Shown here one piece after another: positions 57,814-64,000 of a DNA stretch of 64,000 nucleotides. This DNA comes from Gordonibacter massiliensis (ex Traore et al. 2017) (GTDB lineage Bacteria; Actinomycetota; Coriobacteriia; Coriobacteriales; Eggerthellaceae): contig LT827128.1 of the NCBI GenBank assembly GCA_900170005.1, positions 3,592,168 through 3,656,167 on the forward strand, given 5' to 3'. The position numbers and the translations under genes were made by a program. Below the pieces are notes generated by a model, which had not been told where the DNA came from, searched no databases, and saw only the letters and a list, made by a program, of their open reading frames with translations. Position 1 is the stretch's first letter; each line of letters opens with the position of its first letter.

Positions 57814-58523
57814 TCGCGCGCATCCTGCGGCACCTCGAGGTGCCGGCGCTCGTCGCGGTGCCCGTCGCGCTCGCCGTGTGCGCCTTCCTCCAAATCGAGC
57901 AGACGGCGCTGCTCTCGCTCGCGGTCGCGCTGGCGGCGCTGGCGGTGTTCTTCGCCAGCTTCGAGACGTCGCGGCCGGCTCTGCGCCAGATCATGCCCAC
58001 GGCGGTGCTGGGCGCGCTGGGCGCCGCCGGGCGCATCTTGTTCGCGCCCGTTCCCGACTTCAAGCCCGTCTCCGCCATCTGCATCCTGGCCGGCGCCGTG
58101 TTCGGCCGCCGCAGCGGCTTCATGGCGGGCGCCTTGGCGGCGCTCGTGTCGAACTTCTTCTTCGGGCAGGGCCCGTGGACGCCGTGGCAGATGTACGCCT
58201 GGGGGCTCGTGGGGTACCTGGCCGGCGTGCTGGCCGAACGCGGCCTGTTCGAGCGACGGTGGGCGATCTACGCCTACGGCTTCCTGTCGGCGCTGCTCTA
58301 CGGCTTCCTGCTGAACTCGTGGCACGTCGTGGGGTTTGTGAACCCCCTCACCTGGCAGGGCGCGCTGTTGGCCTACGGCGCCGGCCTACCGTTCGACGGC
58401 GTCCACGGCGTGGCCACGGTCGCGTTCCTCGCCGCGCTCTACGCCCCCTGGCGCAAGAAGCTCGAGCGCATCAAGCGCAAGTACGCCCTCGTCCCCCACG
58501 ATGAAGGTCGATCTCCGGAATAA
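57810..58523 (+). CDS. ECF transporter S component, probable cobalamin-specific (CbrT-like)
   Basis: A 237-aa six-helix substrate-binding membrane protein. The conserved core LGALGAAGRILFAPVPDFKP followed by SNFFFGQGPWTPWQMYAWGL is the signature, as I recall it, of S components encoded with DUF4430 proteins and assigned to cobalamin or cobalamin precursors. It overlaps the ATPase gene by ATGA and ends the operon that starts at the two cobalamin riboswitches, which strongly supports B12 or a corrinoid as substrate. The positively charged C-terminal tail is cytoplasmic. Confidence 0.88.
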   Translation: MIARILRHLEVPALVAVPVALAVCAFLQIEQTALLSLAVALAALAVFFASFETSRPALRQIMPTAVLGALGAAGRILFAPVPDFKPVSAICILAGAVFGRRSGFMAGALAALVSNFFFGQGPWTPWQMYAWGLVGYLAGVLAERGLFERRWAIYAYGFLSALLYGFLLNSWHVVGFVNPLTWQGALLAYGAGLPFDGVHGVATVAFLAALYAPWRKKLERIKRKYALVPHDEGRSPE

Positions 58524-58694
58524 CGGACAACCTCCGCAGGGGCGGGCTGCTGTCCGCCCGGAGCGGAGCCTTCAAACGCGGCACATCCGTGCGGCAAGCG
58601 CATCGAAGCCCCGTCACGCCTCTCGTCGACAGGTTGGCCACCCCTTCCTTCCTTTCTGCGGCAGGCGCCGTTTTGCTTCTCCACAGAGGAGTGC

Positions 58695-58700
58695 TACAAT
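58695..58700 (+). promoter_or_regulatory. -10 box upstream of tsaC
   Basis: TACAAT lies 112 bp before the ATG at 58813, leaving a GC-rich leader of about 105 nt that I cannot assign to a known RNA family. The rest of 58524-58694 holds nothing I can support. Confidence 0.4.
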
Positions 58701-58812
58701 GCGAGCCCCCTTGCCAAGCGAGGGGAAACGGCAGGTGACGACTAATGGAGCGCCGCATGCGGCCGCAGCCTGCGGGAAGGCGGCGGACCTGGCGCGAAGG
58801 GACGGGACGGCC

Positions 58813-59415
58813 ATGCAGACCAGCACGATAGACCAGGCGGCGAGCGCGCTCAAGCGCGGCCGCGCCGTCATCTTCCCCACGGACACCGTGTACGGCCTCG
58901 GCGTGGCCGTGGACGCTGCGAGCGGCCCCGACATCCTCTACGACCTCAAGGAGCGCGACGCCGGCAAGCCCATCGCCTGGCTCGTGGGCGGCTTGGACGA
59001 CCTCGACCGCTACGGCCGCGTCGTGCCCGAGCTCGCCCGCACGCTCGCCCGCACGTTCTGGCCCGGCCCGCTCACACTCGTCGTGAAGGCGAGCGACGAG
59101 GTGCCCCCGGCGTTCCGTTCGGCCGAGGGCACCATCGGCCTGCGCATGCCGAACAACGCCACGGCGCTCGCGCTCGTGCGCGCCGCCGGCTGCCCGTTGG
59201 CCACCTCGTCGGCCAACGTGTCCGGCGTCCGCGCCCCGCGCTCGCTCGACGCCGTGGACCCCGCTTTCGCCGAGCGCGTCGGCCTCGTGGTGGCCGACGA
59301 CGCCGACGGCGACAAAAGCGGCGTGGCCTCCACCGTGCTCGACTGCACGCAGGACCACCCCGTCGTGGTGCGCGAGGGCGCCGTGACCATCGCGGACATC
59401 CGCGCGCTTTCGTAG
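58813..59415 (+). CDS. tsaC: threonylcarbamoyl-AMP synthase (TsaC/Sua5/YrdC family)
   Basis: A 200-aa enzyme that makes threonylcarbamoyl-AMP from threonine, bicarbonate and ATP for the t6A modification of tRNA. Motifs are GRAVIFPTDTVYGLG near the N-terminus, KERDAGKPIAW (the K-R-x(n)-K-P site), FWPGPLTLV and SSANVSG. The Sua5-specific C-terminal domain is absent, so it is TsaC length. The ATG at 58813 has AAGGGA ten bases upstream; a longer frame would include the promoter. It is a housekeeping gene on its own transcript. Confidence 0.92.
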   Translation: MQTSTIDQAASALKRGRAVIFPTDTVYGLGVAVDAASGPDILYDLKERDAGKPIAWLVGGLDDLDRYGRVVPELARTLARTFWPGPLTLVVKASDEVPPAFRSAEGTIGLRMPNNATALALVRAAGCPLATSSANVSGVRAPRSLDAVDPAFAERVGLVVADDADGDKSGVASTVLDCTQDHPVVVREGAVTIADIRALS

Positions 59416-59431
59416 ACGCTCCCGAAAGGCG

Positions 59432-59437
59432 TACAAT
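59432..59437 (+). promoter_or_regulatory. -10 box for third molybdoenzyme operon
   Basis: TACAAT lies 47 bp before the ATG at 59485, just after tsaC. A good ribosome-binding site (AGGGGG) sits between them. Confidence 0.45.
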
Positions 59438-59484
59438 AAGGCGAGCCGCTCCAAACGGGAACGGCGACGCGAGGGGGCGATCGT

Positions 59485-61896
59485 ATGGCGGCACGGTCGG
59501 AAGGCGAGGGCGCCGTCGCGGGCGGCGCGGCTCGGCAGGAGAGGCGTGGACGCGACGACGGGGAAACCCGGCCTCAGGAGCAGGTGTTCAGCGGCGTTTG
59601 CCGTCCCAACTGCATGTACGCGTGCCGCATGTCGGCCCACGTGCGCGACGGCAAGCTGGTCAAACTCGAACCGGCCCCTTACCCCGAAGAGGGCTACACG
59701 GGCTGCTGCGCGAAGGGGCTCTCCTACATCGAGCGCATCTACAGCCCCACGCGCATCAAGCATCCCCTGCGCCGCGTGGGCGAACGGGGCTCGGGAGCAT
59801 GGCAGCGCGTGTCGTGGGACGAGGCCGTCTCGGAAATCGCGGAGCGCTTCCAAGCCGTCATCGACGAGTTCGGCCCGCAGGCCATCGTGTTCGATACCTG
59901 CTCGGGAAACTACGGCTACGTGAACGGCATCTACAGCCCGCTCGCGCGCCTGGCGTGCGTCATGGGCGCGCTCAAACCCGCCGTCTGCTACGACTACGCC
60001 GCCGGCCACGGCATCCATCGCGTGCTGGGCACGGGCGACTGGAACTACTGCAACGAGCCGAATAGCGTGATCGACGCGTCGCTCGTGGTGATCTGGGGAA
60101 CGAACCCCGTGTTCTGCGCGCCCCACAACTGGCGTTGGATACAGCAGGCGAAGGAGGGCGGCACGCGGACGGTCGCCCTCGACCCCATCAAGTCGGCCAC
60201 GGCGCACCGCTGCGACGAGTACGTTCCCGTCACGCCCGGCAACGACGGCTACCTGGCTCTCGCCATGGCGCAGCATGTGGTGGAGAAGGGCCTGGTGGAC
60301 GAGGAGTTTTTGCGCGAGAAGACCACGGCCGTTTTCCTCGTTCGCCGCGATACGCGAAAGCACGTGCGCTTGAGCGACTTCGCGTCCGCTTCCGCCGCCG
60401 GGAACCCGCCCCAAGACGCCTTCTACGTGTGGGATAAGGCGTCGGGCGGCCTCGCGCTCGCCGACGAGGCGCGCGATCCGGCGCTGGAGGGCACGTTCGC
60501 CTTGGACGACGGCAGCCTGGTCGACACCGCGTACACGCTGCTCAAACGCGAGCTCGCGCACTACTCGGTCGCGCGGGCCAGCGAGCTGTGCGGGCCCGCG
60601 CCCGAAACCATCGAGGCGCTGGCGGAGGAGATCGCCACGAGCCGGGCCGTGACGGTGAGCATCACCTACGGCCTCGACCACTACGTGAACGGGTATCTGT
60701 CCACGTGGGCCGTGGCCATCCTGCTCGCGCTCACCGGCAACTTCGCCAAGCCCGGCGCGGGTTTCACCGGCATGTTCCTGCAGCCGTTCGCGCTGAACTT
60801 TTTGGGACAATGGACGGAGGCGCCCGAGCCGGCCACGCTGCGCTCGAACCTCCCGAGCGGCCTTCTGCCCGACATCATCGCCACGCAGACGCTCGAGGGC
60901 AGGCCGTTTCCCGTGAAGGCCATGCTCAGCTACTCGTCGAACCCCGTGGGCAACTACGCCTCGCAGCGCGCCTATCTCGACAAGGTGCTTCCCAACCTGG
61001 ACTTCTGGGTCGTGCTCGACATGGAACTGGGCGATTCGGCCCGCTTCGCCGACCTCGTGCTGCCGGTGACGTCGTGGTACGAGTCCTGCGACATCCGCGT
61101 GGCGTACAACAACCCCTACACGCTGTTCCAGGAGCAGGCCATCGAGCCGCTCTACGAGAGCAAGCCCGAGTACGAGATAGCGGGGCTCATCGGCCGCGCC
61201 CTGGGCCACGAGCGCTCGTTTCCCGCGGACTACGGCTTCGACGAATGGGCTTCCCTGCTGTTCACGAACGACGCGGCGAGGGAGCAGGGCCTCACGCTCG
61301 AGCGCCTGCGCGCCGAGAAGGTCGTGCGCACGAGCGGGAAGCCGGGCAAGCCCTTCGTGCGAGGGCTCAGCGCGCCGTGGCCCACGGAGTCGGGTCGCGT
61401 CCAGCTGTACTGCGAGAACCCCGCTCCGCGCCTGGACTACGGGCAGGACCTCTCCGCCCGCGAGCCGCACGAGCACGTGGTGCACTACCGCGAGCCGGCG
61501 GAATGCGGGCCGAACAGCCCCTTGCGGGGGAAGTACCCGCTCGTGTTCCTTCAGGAGCACTCGCGGTTCCGCGTCCACACCCAGTGGGCCCGCACGCCGG
61601 CCCTGCGCGAGCTCGATCCCGAGCCGCTGGCGAAGGTGAACGGCGCCGACGCGCGTGCGCGCGGCGTGCGCGACGGCGATATGGTGGAGGTGTTCAACGA
61701 TCGCGGCCACGCCGTCGTGCGATGCCTCGTGGACGAGTCCATCGCCCCCGGCGTGCTCTCCATTCCCAAGGGGTGGCAGCGCGACCAGTTCGTGGCGGGC
61801 GGGTACCAGGAGATGACGCAGCCGGCCATGGATCCGTATCCTTCGTCGTTCGCCTATTACGACACCCGCGTCGATTTCAGGAAATGGGAGGGATAG
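59485..61896 (+). CDS. molybdopterin oxidoreductase, DmsA-type, cytoplasmic
   Basis: An 803-aa bis-MGD enzyme of the DMSO-reductase family. A complete cluster motif is present: C39-x3-C43-x3-C47-x27-C75. Other landmarks are SWDEAVSEIAERFQ, WGTNPVFCAPHNWRW, VSITYGLDHYVNGY and GNFAKPGAGFTGMF. The first 35 residues are polar and charged with no Tat signal, unlike exported DmsA, and no membrane-anchor gene follows, so the complex is soluble and inside the cell. With the intact cluster it belongs to a different branch from the enzymes at 14-19 kb. The substrate is unknown. The ATG at 59485 has AGGGGG. Confidence 0.9.
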   Translation: MAARSEGEGAVAGGAARQERRGRDDGETRPQEQVFSGVCRPNCMYACRMSAHVRDGKLVKLEPAPYPEEGYTGCCAKGLSYIERIYSPTRIKHPLRRVGERGSGAWQRVSWDEAVSEIAERFQAVIDEFGPQAIVFDTCSGNYGYVNGIYSPLARLACVMGALKPAVCYDYAAGHGIHRVLGTGDWNYCNEPNSVIDASLVVIWGTNPVFCAPHNWRWIQQAKEGGTRTVALDPIKSATAHRCDEYVPVTPGNDGYLALAMAQHVVEKGLVDEEFLREKTTAVFLVRRDTRKHVRLSDFASASAAGNPPQDAFYVWDKASGGLALADEARDPALEGTFALDDGSLVDTAYTLLKRELAHYSVARASELCGPAPETIEALAEEIATSRAVTVSITYGLDHYVNGYLSTWAVAILLALTGNFAKPGAGFTGMFLQPFALNFLGQWTEAPEPATLRSNLPSGLLPDIIATQTLEGRPFPVKAMLSYSSNPVGNYASQRAYLDKVLPNLDFWVVLDMELGDSARFADLVLPVTSWYESCDIRVAYNNPYTLFQEQAIEPLYESKPEYEIAGLIGRALGHERSFPADYGFDEWASLLFTNDAAREQGLTLERLRAEKVVRTSGKPGKPFVRGLSAPWPTESGRVQLYCENPAPRLDYGQDLSAREPHEHVVHYREPAECGPNSPLRGKYPLVFLQEHSRFRVHTQWARTPALRELDPEPLAKVNGADARARGVRDGDMVEVFNDRGHAVVRCLVDESIAPGVLSIPKGWQRDQFVAGGYQEMTQPAMDPYPSSFAYYDTRVDFRKWEG

Positions 61897-61898
61897 CC

Positions 61899-62519
61899 AT
61901 GCGCTGCGGATTCGTCGTCGATACCCAACGATGCACGGGCTGCCACACCTGCTCGGTCGCCTGCCGCATGGAGAACAACCTGCCCGAAGGCGTGTGGTGG
62001 ACGCGCGTTGTCACCGTGGGCGGCGAGCGCATGGACACGCCGGCGGGGACGTTTCCCAACGCCGCGATGAGCTATTACACGCTGTCGTGCCAGCACTGCG
62101 CGAACCCGGCTTGCGCGGCGGCGTGCTCCACGGGGGCGGCCTACCGCGACGAGACTGCGGGGACGGTCCGCCAAGACGCTTGGGCGTGCACGGGCTGCGG
62201 GGCGTGCTTGGACGCCTGCCCTTATCCCGGCGTGCGCACGCTGGTCGAAGAAGAGCCGCGCTACTCCCTGCCGTTCGCCGTGGGCGACGCTTGCGCCCCC
62301 GTCCATCGCGGCGGCACCGTGGAGAAGTGCACGATGTGCGCGCATCGCCTCGAGCGCGGGTTGGAGCCCGCCTGCGTGGGGGCCTGTCCGGCGCGCGCCC
62401 GCTTCTTCGGCGACTTCGACGACCCGGCCTCTCCGGTGTCCCGGCTCGCGGTCGAACGGCGGTCGCGCCTGCTGTCGCCCGAAAAGGGAACGGAGCCGTC
62501 CGTCCTCTATCTGGTGTGA
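61899..62519 (+). CDS. DmsB-like four-cluster ferredoxin subunit
   Basis: A 206-aa electron-transfer subunit. Four cysteine groups are visible: CTGCHTCSVAC, CQHCANPACAAAC, CTGCGACLDAC and CTMCAHR...CVGACPARA, enough for four [4Fe-4S] clusters as in DmsB. It follows the molybdenum subunit by 2 bp and starts at ATG 61899 after GGGAGGG. No DmsC-like anchor follows, so electrons must come from a soluble carrier rather than the quinone pool. Confidence 0.92.
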   Translation: MRCGFVVDTQRCTGCHTCSVACRMENNLPEGVWWTRVVTVGGERMDTPAGTFPNAAMSYYTLSCQHCANPACAAACSTGAAYRDETAGTVRQDAWACTGCGACLDACPYPGVRTLVEEEPRYSLPFAVGDACAPVHRGGTVEKCTMCAHRLERGLEPACVGACPARARFFGDFDDPASPVSRLAVERRSRLLSPEKGTEPSVLYLV

Positions 62520-62547
62520 CCCGTCCCTTTCGACGCGCACCTCGGGG

Positions 62548-62553
62548 TATACT
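62548..62553 (+). promoter_or_regulatory. -10 box for the hydrolase-glycerol kinase pair
   Basis: TATACT lies 32 bp before the ATG at 62586, with a strong ribosome-binding site (GGGGGAGGGG) at 62571-62580. Confidence 0.45.
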
Positions 62554-62585
62554 GGAGGCCGGCTGTCTCAGGGGGAGGGGTTGGC

Positions 62586-63581
62586 ATGGCAAAAGGCAAC
62601 ATGAAGGAAAGCGCGGGCCGTTCGTCGAAGACGCGGCTCGGCTATTTGTCTCACGACGGGACCACCCAGATCAGGGCGTTGGTGTGGGAACCGTCCAAGC
62701 GCGTGTCCGCCGCGCCGCGCGCCATCGTGCAGATCGTGCACGGCATGTCCGAGCACGTCGACCGCTACGACGACTTCGCCCGCTTCCTGGTCGAGCGCGG
62801 CTTCGTGGTGTGCGCGAACGACCACGTGGGCCACGGCGAGAGCGTGCCCGACCCCGCCAAGCTGGGCTGCCTGCCGGCGCAGGGAGGCAAGGACGTGCTC
62901 GTCGAAGACGTCCACGAGCTGCGGCGCACCGTGGCCGCCCGCTACGCGCGACAGGTCCCCTACGTCCTGTTCGGCCATTCCATGGGCAGCTTCGTCGTGC
63001 GCGCCTACCTGGCCCGCCATGCCGAGGGTCTGGCCGCGGCCGTCATCTGCGGCACGGGCCAGCAGCCGCTCGCGCTCTCGAAGGCCGGCAACTTCCTGGC
63101 GCGCCGCATCGCCGCGTCGAAGGGCGAGGACTACAAAAGCTCCTTCCTCGACGGCCTGGGAGCCGGCGCGTTCGCCAAGCAGATCGAGAACGCGCGCACG
63201 CCGTTCGACTGGATATCCGTCGATCCGGCCGTCGTGGACGCCTACATCGCCGACGAGCGGTGCGGCGTCATGTTCTCCGCCGGCGGCTACGCCACGCTCA
63301 CCGACCTCACGGGCGAGGTGGTCACGCGCTCCTGCGCGGCCAAGGTGCCCCGCGACCTGCCCGTGCTGTTCGTCGCCGGCGCCGAGGACCCGGTGGGAGG
63401 GTGCGGCAAGGGCGTGCACGCGGCGGCCGAGCTTCTGCGCGGAGCGGGCGTGCGGCAGGTGGACGAGATCCTGTACGAGGGCATGCGCCACGAAATACTC
63501 AACGAACCGGGGCGCGCCCGGGTCTATACTGAGGTGGCACAGTGGATTGAGGAGCACGCATGCGAAAAGCCTACGTCATAG
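62586..63581 (+). CDS. alpha/beta hydrolase, monoacylglycerol lipase/lysophospholipase-like
   Basis: A 331-aa serine hydrolase of the Hydrolase_4 (PldB-like) group. The oxyanion segment is VHGMSEHVDRY, the nucleophile elbow GHSMGS, the acid is probably Asp in AGAEDPVGG and the base His in GMRHEIL. There is no signal peptide, so it acts inside the cell on monoacylglycerols or lysolipids. Its last 21 bp overlap the start of glycerol kinase, which suggests that the glycerol it releases is phosphorylated at once. Confidence 0.9.
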   Translation: MAKGNMKESAGRSSKTRLGYLSHDGTTQIRALVWEPSKRVSAAPRAIVQIVHGMSEHVDRYDDFARFLVERGFVVCANDHVGHGESVPDPAKLGCLPAQGGKDVLVEDVHELRRTVAARYARQVPYVLFGHSMGSFVVRAYLARHAEGLAAAVICGTGQQPLALSKAGNFLARRIAASKGEDYKSSFLDGLGAGAFAKQIENARTPFDWISVDPAVVDAYIADERCGVMFSAGGYATLTDLTGEVVTRSCAAKVPRDLPVLFVAGAEDPVGGCGKGVHAAAELLRGAGVRQVDEILYEGMRHEILNEPGRARVYTEVAQWIEEHACEKPTS

Positions 63582-64000
63582 CGCTCGACCAGGGCACCAC
63601 CTCGTCGCGCGCCATGCTCGTCGACGCACTGGGGCGCGTCGTCGACACGGTGCAGAACCCGTTCCCGCAGCTGTACCCGCAGCCCGGTTGGGTGGAGCAC
63701 GACCCGCTCGACATCCTGTCGTCCCAGTTGGGCGCCCTTGCCGAGCTCACGGTGTCGCACGGCCTGGGGCCCGGCGACATCGACAGCATCGGCATCACGA
63801 ACCAGCGCGAGACCACCGTGGTGTGGAACCGCGAGACGGGCCGCCCCGTGGGCAACGCCATCGTGTGGCAGTGCCGCCGCACGGCGCCCATCGTGGAGGA
63901 GCTCTGCGGCGACGCGGCCGTGGCCCGCCGCATCGCGGACACGACGGGCCTCGTGCCCGACGCCTATTTCTCGGCCAGCAAGATCAAGTGGCTGCTCGAC
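63561..64000 (+). CDS. glpK: glycerol kinase, N-terminal part (runs off the window)
   Basis: The first 146 codons of a FGGY-family kinase. LDQGTTSSRAMLVD near the start is the phosphate-binding motif, GWVEHDPLDI and GITNQRETTVVWNRETG are glycerol-kinase hallmarks, and VWQCRRT is close to the glycerol-binding site. It converts glycerol and ATP to glycerol-3-phosphate. The ATG at 63561 has GAGGAG five bases upstream and overlaps the preceding hydrolase gene. The 3' part lies beyond the window. Confidence 0.93.

Noticed and set aside
58701-58812. Riboswitch in the tsaC leader
   Set aside because: The leader is GC-rich and could fold, but I could not match it to any known riboswitch consensus.

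Overview
The window is chromosomal DNA of a high-GC Gram-positive anaerobe. It is most like Eggerthella or a close relative (Eggerthellaceae, Coriobacteriia). The reasons are strong G/C third-position bias, several cytoplasmic molybdopterin oxidoreductases with ferredoxin subunits, cell-surface proteins with C-terminal membrane anchors, heavy use of cobalamin riboswitches, and GC-rich hairpins without U-tracts as transcript ends. The assignment is inferred from gene content, not from a database match. I see no rRNA, tRNA, CRISPR array, prophage or transposase gene.

Layout. 0.2-9.4 kb: a small hypothetical protein, two AGCS alanine/sodium symporters either side of a secreted papain-like protease, a small membrane protein and a P-type ATPase. 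9.6-12.6 kb: a Tat-dependent beta-propeller lipoprotein, two small proteins and a LysR regulator. 12.8-21.4 kb: an MFS carrier, two tandem molybdopterin oxidoreductases resembling catechol dehydroxylase/transhydroxylase enzymes, each with a nearly identical ferredoxin subunit, then a zinc-ribbon protein and a second MFS carrier. 21.6-28.1 kb: a divergent pair of XRE regulators with a clear operator, two flavoproteins, a DUF4143 ATPase, cobO and an MGMT-like gene. 28.4-32 kb: a MacAB-type exporter. 32-35.1 kb (minus strand): DUF2284, an AEC carrier, a membrane protein and a nucleoside phosphorylase.

35.2-45.3 kb is the most unusual segment. A strong promoter and a cobalamin riboswitch precede a glutamate-mutase-like system (glmL, glmE-like, glmS-like) interleaved with an MmgE/PrpD protein, a fumarate-reductase-type flavoprotein and a lactate-permease-family carrier, then a PduO adenosyltransferase. 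The E subunit has lost most residues known to hold glutamate, so I propose a B12-dependent pathway acting on another carboxylate.

45.5-58.5 kb: two paralogous CRP/FNR-like regulators, then two tandem cobalamin riboswitches that lead a 2,245-residue surface protein with three transcobalamin-like DUF4430 domains, a second DUF4430 protein and a complete ECF transporter (T, fused A-A, S). This reads as a B12-capture and uptake system feeding the upstream B12-dependent operon. 58.8-64 kb: TsaC, a third molybdopterin oxidoreductase with a DmsB-like subunit, a monoacylglycerol-lipase-like hydrolase and the start of glycerol kinase. At least four repeat or dyad element types occur between genes, and one is translated inside the ECF ATPase.
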